From Flavobacteriales bacterium (GTDB lineage Bacteria > Bacteroidota > Bacteroidia > Flavobacteriales_D > Parvicellaceae), in NCBI GenBank assembly GCA_029251405.1, contig JAQXDK010000009.1:16168-80167 (forward strand): a DNA stretch of 64,000 bases, written 5' to 3'. The translations under genes and the position numbers were made by a program. The notes beneath the pieces are model-generated. The model was not told the DNA's origin. It worked only from the letters and a program-made list of their open reading frames with translations, and ran no database searches. The first letter of the stretch is position 1. Every line of letters begins with the position of its first letter. Positions 25,381 to 33,437 of the stretch are shown here, one piece after another.

Positions 25381-26241
25381 ATGATTTATAAAATTAAAAA
25401 ATTGGGGGTTGTTTTCCTTTCTATGATTGGAATGATATTTCTTTTCATAACTCTTGTTGGAATTGGTAATTATTTTCAAAGTATTGATTTACATATTGTA
25501 GGGAACATTTTTATGCTTCTATTTCCAGTAGCTGTATATTTTGCTGTAAAGATTTTCAATAAAAGGATTAACAAATTAAATAGTAAAACCTACGGCTTTG
25601 GATTCAATAAATTTGCCTCAACTTTTTTACTGGGGGTTGGTTTTGCATTGGGATTACAGACATTTATTTTATTAATTTCAAATCTTTTCTTTGGAATTGA
25701 AATTGAATTTAACGGATTTAAAAACGATTTTGAAAAACCTCTCTTAAATCTATTTACTACATTAATACTTGTAGGGGTGTGGGAAGAGTTTTATTTTAGG
25801 GGACTAGTCTTCAACACCTTTTTAAAAACTTCTTTTGGTTTTCACCCCTCCGCTTTAATTTCTTCATTACTTTTTTCTATAGTTCACTGGCTTAGTTTTG
25901 ACATGGCTGAAACCTCTTGGCTTTGGTACTTAGGTATTGTGTTTTTAGGCTATCTACTTGTGTTTATTTATTCCTATACCAAGTCTATCTGGTCTGTAGT
26001 TTCCTTTCATTTTATATGGGATTTCATGACATATCTAATGGATAATAGAGAAAATGAAATTGGTTTTTTTGAAGTGTCAAATTACATAGAACATTCAAAA
26101 AAGATTGATGAAATAACTGTTGTTTGCTTAGGATTGATTTTAGGAATTGTTTTTTCTCTATCAAGAAAGGGCAGATTTTACGATAAGATTAATGCATTTG
26201 AAAATCTAATAACTACTAATAGCAATTTATTGAAAAAATAA
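25381..26241 (+). CDS. CPBP family intramembrane glutamic endopeptidase
   Basis: Multi-pass protein of 286 residues with the CPBP (Abi/Rce1) signature: WEEFYFRG (Glu135, Glu136, Arg140), SIVHW (His169) and SVVSFHFIWD (His210), so all catalytic positions are present. About seven hydrophobic segments are visible. Members cleave prenylated or bacteriocin-like peptides or act as immunity proteins; the substrate here is unknown. It closes the four-gene block that starts with the Crp-type regulator. Confidence 0.9.
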   Translation: MIYKIKKLGVVFLSMIGMIFLFITLVGIGNYFQSIDLHIVGNIFMLLFPVAVYFAVKIFNKRINKLNSKTYGFGFNKFASTFLLGVGFALGLQTFILLISNLFFGIEIEFNGFKNDFEKPLLNLFTTLILVGVWEEFYFRGLVFNTFLKTSFGFHPSALISSLLFSIVHWLSFDMAETSWLWYLGIVFLGYLLVFIYSYTKSIWSVVSFHFIWDFMTYLMDNRENEIGFFEVSNYIEHSKKIDEITVVCLGLILGIVFSLSRKGRFYDKINAFENLITTNSNLLKK

Positions 26242-26250
26242 CATAGATAG

Positions 26251-26289
26251 GTTTAATTTCAAGTGCTTCAACCCTTGTTGGAATTAAAC
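26251..26289 (+). terminator. Long hairpin after CPBP gene, possible terminator
   Basis: GTTTAATTTC (26251-26260) pairs with GGAATTAAAC (26280-26289) over 10 positions with one G-T pair, and CAAG/CTTG can pair inside. It begins 9 bases after the CPBP stop. A T-run is lacking, so it may stabilise the 3' end instead of terminating. Confidence 0.4.
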
Positions 26290-26339
26290 AGTTTCTAGAA
26301 TTCTTTAAAACAGTAGTAAAATTACCGTTACTTTACAAT

Positions 26340-27710
26340 ATGGATAGTTTTGGAGATTTTAAAATTAAAAAACAATTAAAAAATGCCGTTGAAGATTTAG
26401 GAATTACAAAACCTACACCAATTCAAAAAGAATCCTACTCACCTATCCTTGCCGGAGTAGATTTTGTTGGAATTGCACAAACTGGAACAGGAAAAACTTT
26501 TGCTTATTTACTTCCTATTTTACAAGATTTAAAATTTTCTGACCAACCTCATCCTAGAGTCTTAATTTTAGCGCCAACAAGAGAATTGGTTATCCAAATT
26601 GTAGAAGAAATAGAAAAATTAGTTCAATATTTAAGTGTTAGAGTTACTGGTGTTTACGGAGGAAGCAATAATATTAACAGACAAAAAATTGCGGTAAGTC
26701 ATGGGTTAGATATTATTGTAGGTACACCCAGAAGGCTTTACGACTTAGCTATTTCAAATGTACTTCGCTTAAAAGCAATTAAAAAATTAGTAATTGATGA
26801 AGTTGATATCATGCTGGACTTTGGTTACAAAACACAGCTTAAAAATATATTCGAACGCCTACCTACAAAACGTCAAAACATACTTTTTTCTGCAACTATG
26901 ACTACCTATGTGGATTTGTTAATGAATGACTTTTTAATTAATCCTGTAAAAAAAACAGTATCATTAAGTGGCACTCCTCTTAAAAATATTCGACAAGAAT
27001 CCTATTGTGTACCCAACTTCTACACAAAAGCCAACTTATTAAACCATATCTTGGAAGATGAAGAGCTACACCAAAAAGTACTGGTTTTTGTAGCTACTAA
27101 AGTCGGTGCCGATAAATTATTTGAAGTACTAAATTTTCCGGATGATACTTCTGTTATACATGCAAAAAAAGAACAAAACTATCGAACCAAGTCTATTGAG
27201 AAATTTGAAAATGGAATTAGTAGAGTTTTAATTGCTACCGATGTGATTGCTCGAGGTATAGATATTGATAAAATTAGTACCGTCATAAGCTTTGATACTC
27301 CTTACTATCCTGAAAATTATATCCATAGAATTGGACGAACTGGTAGAGCGCAACAAAAAGGGAAAGCAATACTTTTTTACAAGGAAAAAGAGATGGGTTT
27401 AAAAGAAAGCATTGAAAATTTAATGAACTACCCAATCCCTTTAATGGAGTTGCCTAAAAATGTTGAAATTAGTACCGAACTAACCGATGAAGAAAAAGAT
27501 AAACCCTTAGATCAACAAAGAATTTTTGATGAAAAACCCGAAAATAATTTTACAACAGATTCTGTAGGAGAACATGTGAAATCTGCTAAAAATAGCAAGC
27601 CAAAGACAGAGAGAAAAAGCTATAAAAAAACCATTAAAGAAAAATATAAAAAACCATTGCGAAGGGGTGATAAAATTCAAAACAAAAAAAAGAAAAATAA
27701 AAAACGCTAA
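26340..27710 (+). CDS. DEAD-box RNA helicase
   Basis: ATP-dependent RNA helicase of 456 residues. The Q motif is KPTPIQKES, motif I AQTGTGKT, Ia APTRELV, motif II DEVD in place of DEAD, motif III SAT, and motif VI HRIGRTGRA. A basic tail (about 410-456, rich in Lys) should bind RNA. RhlE/DbpA-like proteins of this size assist ribosome assembly or cold growth. The start ATG 26340 gives MDSFGDFKIKKQL, the normal N-terminus. It is single-gene, with hairpins before it and a 114-base gap after. Confidence 0.93.
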   Translation: MDSFGDFKIKKQLKNAVEDLGITKPTPIQKESYSPILAGVDFVGIAQTGTGKTFAYLLPILQDLKFSDQPHPRVLILAPTRELVIQIVEEIEKLVQYLSVRVTGVYGGSNNINRQKIAVSHGLDIIVGTPRRLYDLAISNVLRLKAIKKLVIDEVDIMLDFGYKTQLKNIFERLPTKRQNILFSATMTTYVDLLMNDFLINPVKKTVSLSGTPLKNIRQESYCVPNFYTKANLLNHILEDEELHQKVLVFVATKVGADKLFEVLNFPDDTSVIHAKKEQNYRTKSIEKFENGISRVLIATDVIARGIDIDKISTVISFDTPYYPENYIHRIGRTGRAQQKGKAILFYKEKEMGLKESIENLMNYPIPLMELPKNVEISTELTDEEKDKPLDQQRIFDEKPENNFTTDSVGEHVKSAKNSKPKTERKSYKKTIKEKYKKPLRRGDKIQNKKKKNKKR

Positions 27711-27824
27711 TTACCTATCAATAAAATTAACCGTTAATTTTTAGTTCTAATTCTATTTTATGCCCTTATAATATCCTAACAAAAGCTAATGGAGTAAAGG
27801 TTTTTTTTTAACTTGAGATCGCTT

Positions 27825-29891
27825 ATGAAAAAATACATTTTTTGTTCTTGTTTAATTATAGTCACCTCTATTTTTCAAATAAACATCATCTACTCACAGT
27901 CACCTCAGCATAATTGCGGACAACATAAAGTTTTAAAAGAACTTTTAAAAGACAGCGATTTTAAAGCCTATTACGATCAAGAACAAAGGGCGTTATCATC
28001 CACCACCCAGTCTGCAATAGCAAAAAGTGGAATCGTTTATAAAATCCCTGTAGTTTTTCATATTATTCATAATAACGGTGTGGAAAAAATTGACAGAAGT
28101 CAAGTCTTGGATGCGCTGCAAATTTTAAACCGCGACTTGAGAGCTCTAAGAGCAGATACTGCCAGTGTAGATTCTATTTTTAAACCCCTTATAGCTGATA
28201 TAGAGGTGGAATTTGTTTTAGCAACAAAAGCTCCTGACGGAACCTGCTTCAGCGGAATTACCATGACTGAAAGTCCTTATTCTTACAACAACGGAGACAT
28301 TAATGGCTCCGATCAAGTAGATGATATTATGATGTACAATGATGTATATCAAGGTAACTGGCCTGGAAATCAATACTTAAATGTATTTGTTTGTGGAGCA
28401 GTTGGAACTGGAATAGCTGGATACACATATTATCCTTCAGGATTTTTTGGGAATACCATGAATAATGGTGTTTGGCTTAGACACGATTATTGTGGAAGTA
28501 TTGGAACCGCTAACCCTTCTGCAAGTAAAACATTTGTCCATGAAATTGGTCATTGGTTAAACCTTCCACACACCTGGGGCAGCACCAATGAACCTGGATT
28601 AGCTTCTAATTGTAGCTCTGACGATGGAGTTTTAGACACGCCAAACACAATTGGCTCTCAATGGTGTAATTACAATGAAACCACCTGCGGTTCAGTTGCT
28701 AATATTGAAAATCATATGGAATACAGCCCCTGTAGAAAAATGTTTACTCTGGGACAAAAAGCTAGAATGCGAACAGCATTAACTTCTAGTACTGGAGGAA
28801 GATCTAATTTAATTACCCCAGCCAATCATTTTGCAACTGGTATAGATACGGTAGCACCATTTTGCAAGGCTGATTTTTTTGCCAATAGATATATTACATG
28901 TTCTGGAGATAGCCTATATTTTCAAGACTACTCCTACCACAATCCTATTTCTTGGAACTGGTTTTTTGAAGGAGGTAGTCCAGATTCATCGGCTTTAGAA
29001 AACACCTTTGCTTATTACCCTTCGCCGGGTGTTTATGATGTTTCTTTAACTGCTTCTGGGGACAGTACGACTTTCTTGACCGAATTAAAAAACGATGCCA
29101 TTATTGTAATGGATTATAACGGGGAACAACTTCCATTTTATGAAGGTTTTGAAAATATAAATTTTAATTCACCTGATTGGATTTCTAATGTTGGTAACTG
29201 GAGTATTACTGATGAAACTTCTTACAGTGGTCAATATTGTCTAAAATTAGAAAATGATGGTGCCGCTGAGGGAACGAAGCATATCCTGGAAAGTAAAACT
29301 TATGACTTGTCCGATTCTGCTAGAGCTTATTTCAATTTTAAATATGCCTTTGCAAGAAAAAATACCTCTAATAATGATTACTTAAAAATTCTAGCCTCTA
29401 CAGATTGTGGAAAAACTTGGTCGGTGAGAAAAGTCATTCAATACAGTCAGCTGCTGACTGCTCCTGATCAAAATAATTTTATTCCATCTTCTTTAGGAGA
29501 ATGGAAAGAAGCATCTGTTAATAGTATTTTAGGGCCCTTTTGCGTTGAGAATTTTAGATTTAAAATGGAGTTTGTCTCTGGAGGAGGAAATAACTTATAT
29601 ATAGATAATATAAATATTTCTTACGAAAATACTACTGGTATTGAAACTATTAATAATGCCATCGTTTCTATATATCCCAACCCTACTAAAACCCAACTCA
29701 CTGTTCATTCTAGTAAGTTGTTCTCTAAAGTTAGAATTATTGATATAATGGGTAAAGAGGTATTTACAAAAAGCATAGATCTTACAAAAAATCTAATTAT
29801 TAATACTTCTAATCTTGACAACGGCTACTACTCTATTCAGCTTTTACAAAATAATCGAACAGTATCACATTCGTTTTTAAAAACTAATTAA
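27825..29891 (+). CDS. Secreted M43 zinc metalloprotease with PKD and type IX sorting domain
   Basis: Secreted protease of 688 residues from ATG 27825 (a TTG at 27813 is in frame, but the ATG gives the clean signal peptide MKKYIFCSCLIIVTSIFQINIIYSQ). The M43 (pappalysin-type) domain has HEIGHWLNLPH (His239, Glu240, His243, His249) and the Met-turn ENHMEYS (Met298); the CSSDDGVLDTP block is typical. A PKD-like domain follows (about 347-430), then a jelly-roll segment (about 440-605), and a C-terminal sorting domain (about 615-688: VSIYPNPTKTQLTV...IDIMGKEV). It should be exported by the type IX system and act on extracellular proteins. Confidence 0.93.
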   Translation: MKKYIFCSCLIIVTSIFQINIIYSQSPQHNCGQHKVLKELLKDSDFKAYYDQEQRALSSTTQSAIAKSGIVYKIPVVFHIIHNNGVEKIDRSQVLDALQILNRDLRALRADTASVDSIFKPLIADIEVEFVLATKAPDGTCFSGITMTESPYSYNNGDINGSDQVDDIMMYNDVYQGNWPGNQYLNVFVCGAVGTGIAGYTYYPSGFFGNTMNNGVWLRHDYCGSIGTANPSASKTFVHEIGHWLNLPHTWGSTNEPGLASNCSSDDGVLDTPNTIGSQWCNYNETTCGSVANIENHMEYSPCRKMFTLGQKARMRTALTSSTGGRSNLITPANHFATGIDTVAPFCKADFFANRYITCSGDSLYFQDYSYHNPISWNWFFEGGSPDSSALENTFAYYPSPGVYDVSLTASGDSTTFLTELKNDAIIVMDYNGEQLPFYEGFENINFNSPDWISNVGNWSITDETSYSGQYCLKLENDGAAEGTKHILESKTYDLSDSARAYFNFKYAFARKNTSNNDYLKILASTDCGKTWSVRKVIQYSQLLTAPDQNNFIPSSLGEWKEASVNSILGPFCVENFRFKMEFVSGGGNNLYIDNINISYENTTGIETINNAIVSIYPNPTKTQLTVHSSKLFSKVRIIDIMGKEVFTKSIDLTKNLIINTSNLDNGYYSIQLLQNNRTVSHSFLKTN

Positions 29892-31983
29892 TAAGTTTAA
29901 AGTCTATTTGTCGCTTGTGCAAGTCTGCTTTTTTAACAATTACTTTAATTTCTTGCCCTAGTTTAAAGCTTTTTCTAGTATTGTGTCCCATTATTAATTT
30001 AAGCTCGTTATCGTAATAATATTGATCGTCTTTAATACTATTTAAAGGAATCATTCCCTCACACTTATTTTCATCTAACTCAACATATATTCCCCAGTCA
30101 GTAAGACCAGAAATAACCCCACTAAATTGTTCACCTATTTTCTCTCCTAAGAAAAGAACTTGCATATACTTAATGGAGGCTCTCTCGGCATCAACTGCTT
30201 GTTTTTCCATTTTAGAAATATGATTACAAGTGTGTTCTAATTGCTCTTTAGAATGCGCTTGTTTATTATCTAAGGCATTATATAATTTTCGATGAACAAT
30301 TAAGTCTGCATACCTTCTAATGGGTGAAGTGAAATGAGTATAGTACTGAAATGCTAAACCGTAGTGGCCAATGTTATCAGAGCTGTATACTGCTTTGGAC
30401 ATTGATCGAATAACCATAGGGGCAATTAGGTGCAATTCTTTTTTTTCCTTAGCTTTTTTCATTACCTCGTTTAAAGAAAAAGAAATAGGCTTGTTCTTAA
30501 CTCTAATTAACTCATAGCCCATAGCGCTAAGGTAAATTTTAAGGTCGTTTAATTTTTCTTCATTCGGGTCGTCGTGAATTCTATAAATAAACGGAGCAAT
30601 AAGTTTATTTTTTTGAGGTTTCCCCATTCGCATTGCTACGTGCTGATTCGCTAAAAGCATAAATTCTTCGATAAGTTGATGGGCTTCTTTCGATACTTTA
30701 ATAAATGTTCCAACTGGAAATCCTTCATCGTTCAATTGAAACCTAACTTCAGAACTTTCTATGTTCAAAGCTCCGTTATTCAATCGTTTTTTTCTTACCG
30801 TTTTAGCTATTGTATTAAGAATAGTAACTTCATTTGAAAAATCGTGCTTTTTCCCTTCAATAAGCTCTTGTGCCTGCTCGTAAGTAAACCTCTGATTAGA
30901 GTGAATAACTGTTTTACCAAACCAGGTGTCTTTTATTTCTCCATTAATGTTGATTTTGAAAACCACTGAAAAGGTTAATTTGTCTTCTTTGGGTCTAAGT
31001 GAACAAAGCTCGTTACTTAATTTTTCTGGTAACATTGGTATTACTCTGTCGACTAGATAAACACTATTTCCTCTTTGAAAAGCTTCGTTATCAATAACAG
31101 ATTTTTCTTTTACAAAGTGCCCCACGTCCGCTATATGAACACCTACTTCAAAAAGTTCTTCATCAATTTTTTTAAAACTAAGTGCATCGTCAAAATCTTT
31201 AGCATCTGCTGGATCTATTGTAAAAGTGGTGGTTCCCCTAAAATCTTTTCTTTTAAGTGCTTCTTTGTTGTAATCTGGCATCTCGACAGACTCCAAATCT
31301 TTTAAAACAGGGGATAAAAACTTCATAGGAAACCCGAACTCAGATAAAATAGAATTCATTTCAACGTTTAATTCTCCTGGATTTCCAATAACTTCAATTA
31401 CAGCCCCCTGTGGACTTTTTACATTTTTTGGCCAAGAGAGAAATTTCACTTTAACTTTTTGACCATTCTTAGCACCATTCAAATGTTTTTTTTCAATGAA
31501 AAAATGTGTTTTTACCGCTCTATCATCCGGAATAAAAAAACAGAAGTTTTGGGATACTTCTAATACCCCTATGTATTCTTTTTTAACTCTTTCTAAAATT
31601 TTAACAATTCTTCCTTCTTCTTTTCCTTTATAATTAGTGCTCTTCACTAAAACTTTGTCCCCATTTAGTGCATTTTTTAAATTAGTTGGATGAATATAAA
31701 TGTCCTTTTCTAATTTAGGTGAGATAAAATATCCTCCGCCTTTACTAACTATTTGAATATGTCCCTCGTGCTCTAGGTTTGCTGTTTTAATTTGATATTT
31801 GCCTCTCGAATGTTCTTCTAGAATTCCATTTTTAGCCAATTGAGCTAGAAGTGTAACAATTCTCTTTCTTACAAAAGGATCTTTTACAGCTAAAACTGCT
31901 GCTATTTGTTTGTAATTGTACGTATGTTCGGGATGAGTTCTGGTAATAGCTAAAATACGCTCAGAGAGCTCACGATCTTTCAT
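29884..31983 (-). CDS. rnr: Ribonuclease R
   Basis: 3'-5' exoribonuclease of 699 residues that degrades structured RNA. Order: winged helix (1-70, ERILAITRTHPEHTYNYKQIA), cold-shock domains (75-220), RNB catalytic domain with TIDPADAKDFDDALSF (metal-binding Asp residues), GLAFQYYTHFTSPIRRYADLIVHR, then S1 domain (about 610-699: GEQFSGVISGLTDWGIYVEL). Start ATG at 31983. Its 3' end overlaps the convergent M43 protease gene by 8 bases, so the two mRNAs are complementary at their ends. Confidence 0.97.
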   Translation of the reverse strand: MKDRELSERILAITRTHPEHTYNYKQIAAVLAVKDPFVRKRIVTLLAQLAKNGILEEHSRGKYQIKTANLEHEGHIQIVSKGGGYFISPKLEKDIYIHPTNLKNALNGDKVLVKSTNYKGKEEGRIVKILERVKKEYIGVLEVSQNFCFFIPDDRAVKTHFFIEKKHLNGAKNGQKVKVKFLSWPKNVKSPQGAVIEVIGNPGELNVEMNSILSEFGFPMKFLSPVLKDLESVEMPDYNKEALKRKDFRGTTTFTIDPADAKDFDDALSFKKIDEELFEVGVHIADVGHFVKEKSVIDNEAFQRGNSVYLVDRVIPMLPEKLSNELCSLRPKEDKLTFSVVFKININGEIKDTWFGKTVIHSNQRFTYEQAQELIEGKKHDFSNEVTILNTIAKTVRKKRLNNGALNIESSEVRFQLNDEGFPVGTFIKVSKEAHQLIEEFMLLANQHVAMRMGKPQKNKLIAPFIYRIHDDPNEEKLNDLKIYLSAMGYELIRVKNKPISFSLNEVMKKAKEKKELHLIAPMVIRSMSKAVYSSDNIGHYGLAFQYYTHFTSPIRRYADLIVHRKLYNALDNKQAHSKEQLEHTCNHISKMEKQAVDAERASIKYMQVLFLGEKIGEQFSGVISGLTDWGIYVELDENKCEGMIPLNSIKDDQYYYDNELKLIMGHNTRKSFKLGQEIKVIVKKADLHKRQIDFKLIN

Positions 31984-32000
31984 AAGATGTTATAAATACA

Positions 32001-32189
32001 TTAAGTATTGTTGTTCTTTTCTTTAATTTCTATCGTCTTTATTTCATCTAGAACATCATTAGCTTCTTTTGTTTTTTTGTCGCTTGCCGTTCTGTCGGAA
32101 TGAGACAGTTTGTATGCTTCTTCCGTTAAGGATTTATACTTTTTTAATAACGTTTCTTTTTCTGATTTTTTCTTAAAAAGGCCAAACAT
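32001..32189 (-). CDS. Lacal_2735 family small protein
   Basis: A 62-residue soluble, charged, helical protein, MFGLFKKKSEKETLLKKYKSL..., matching the small Flavobacteria-wide Lacal_2735 family whose members start MFGLFKKKSEKExLxKKYxxLxEEAxKLS. Function unknown. It lies 17 bases upstream of rnr on the same strand and probably shares its transcript. Confidence 0.8.
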   Translation of the reverse strand: MFGLFKKKSEKETLLKKYKSLTEEAYKLSHSDRTASDKKTKEANDVLDEIKTIEIKEKNNNT

Positions 32190-32355
32190 AAATTTGAATT
32201 AATGGACTCAAAACTAATTCTATTTATAGAGTATACCAAAGATTCATTATAAAACTAGAGTTTATAAAAAAATCATTGAACGTAATTTCATATTTTTAAA
32301 TCGATTCCGTGAGGGTCTAGCTCAAATTTTCTAACTTGAAAAAGAATCAATTTTC

Positions 32356-32760
32356 ATGATAAAAAAAATAGAACATATTGGTATAGCTTCTAAAAACATC
32401 GATGAATCCCTAACTGTTTTCGATAAATTACTGGGTCGCTCTACTTACAAAACTGAAAAGGTAGCTTCTGAAGGGGTGAAAACTCATTTTTATAAAGTCG
32501 GAGAAAGTAAAATAGAATTATTAGAAGCTACTTCTGAAAAGAGTCCAATTAGTAATTTTATTTCAAAAAAAGGAGAAGGAATGCATCACTTGGCGCTCTA
32601 CGTTGATAATATTTATACTGAGCTGGAAAGGTTAAATAGTCTAGGTTTTGAAGCCATTGGAGAGGTGAAAAAAGGTGCTGATAATAAATTAATCTGTTTT
32701 CTTCACCCCAAAACAACTAGCGGTGTATTGATTGAATTATGTCAGGAACAATTTGAATAA
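32356..32760 (+). CDS. mce: Methylmalonyl-CoA epimerase
   Basis: Vicinal-oxygen-chelate protein of 134 residues that converts (S)- to (R)-methylmalonyl-CoA for propionate use. The metal ligands and fold marks are IEHIGIASKNIDESL (His at start), FYKVGESKIELLEA, EGMHHLALYV and GVLIELCQ. The start is ATG 32356, giving MIKKIEHIGIA. Its 3' end overlaps the convergent HAD gene by 44 bases. Methylmalonyl-CoA mutase (B12 enzyme) is not in the window. Confidence 0.93.
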   Translation: MIKKIEHIGIASKNIDESLTVFDKLLGRSTYKTEKVASEGVKTHFYKVGESKIELLEATSEKSPISNFISKKGEGMHHLALYVDNIYTELERLNSLGFEAIGEVKKGADNKLICFLHPKTTSGVLIELCQEQFE

Positions 32761-33355
32761 TTGAAGCGTTTTTTTCTAAAAGAACAGCTTGCATACCGGC
32801 TTCTGTTGCTCCCTTTATGTGCTGAATAGAGTCGTCAATAAAAAGTGTTTCTCTTGGAAGTAATTTCTTTGTCTTTAAAACAAAGTTAAAACAATTCAAA
32901 TCTGGCTTTCTTAACCCAATTCTGCAGGAATAATACAGTCCTTCGAAACAATTATAATATTGCTGCAAAAGGTTATTAGATTGAAGCCTTTTCTCAAAAC
33001 TATCAATATGAATTTCGTTAGTATTACTTAATAAAAATATTCTGTATTTGGATTTAAGAGATTTTATAAAGTTAAGTCTTTCAGGTGGCAGGTCTAAAAG
33101 CATAGCGTTCCATGCAACTATAATATCTTTCTCGTCTGTTTTTTTTTTGGAAAATGTATCGATATTAGAAATAAAATCTTGCGGATTTATTTTACCCGTT
33201 TCAAAATCATCAAAAACTGAGCTTTGATTCTTTTGACTGTATAGTTTTTCGAAATTTTCAATCCCTAATTTTTGGAATTCTCTAATCGTTCTAAAATAGT
33301 CTAAGTTTAAAAGTACTCCTCCTAGATCAAAAATTATATTTTTTATTTCTTTCAA
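32717..33355 (-). CDS. HAD family phosphatase (YihX-like)
   Basis: HAD hydrolase of 212 residues, subfamily IA. Motif I is NIIFDLGGVLLNLD, motif II is FLLSNTNE, motif III has the Lys in GLRKPD, and motif IV is TLFIDDSIQHI. Motif I has DLGG rather than DxD, common in YihX-type sugar phosphatases. The start is TTG 33355 (MKEIKNIIFD). Natural substrate unknown. It overlaps the convergent epimerase gene by 44 bases. Confidence 0.9.
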   Translation of the reverse strand: MKEIKNIIFDLGGVLLNLDYFRTIREFQKLGIENFEKLYSQKNQSSVFDDFETGKINPQDFISNIDTFSKKKTDEKDIIVAWNAMLLDLPPERLNFIKSLKSKYRIFLLSNTNEIHIDSFEKRLQSNNLLQQYYNCFEGLYYSCRIGLRKPDLNCFNFVLKTKKLLPRETLFIDDSIQHIKGATEAGMQAVLLEKNASIIQIVPDIIQSIHR

Positions 33356-33437
33356 TTTTGGTTATTAATCAATAACAAAGTATTAAAATTGCGTTGATTT
33401 TTGGTACATTAAATATAAATTTTAACAATTTTCTATT

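Noticed and set aside
25381..26241. CPBP protein as bacteriocin immunity
   Set aside because: No bacteriocin precursor, double-glycine leader or ABC exporter is nearby.
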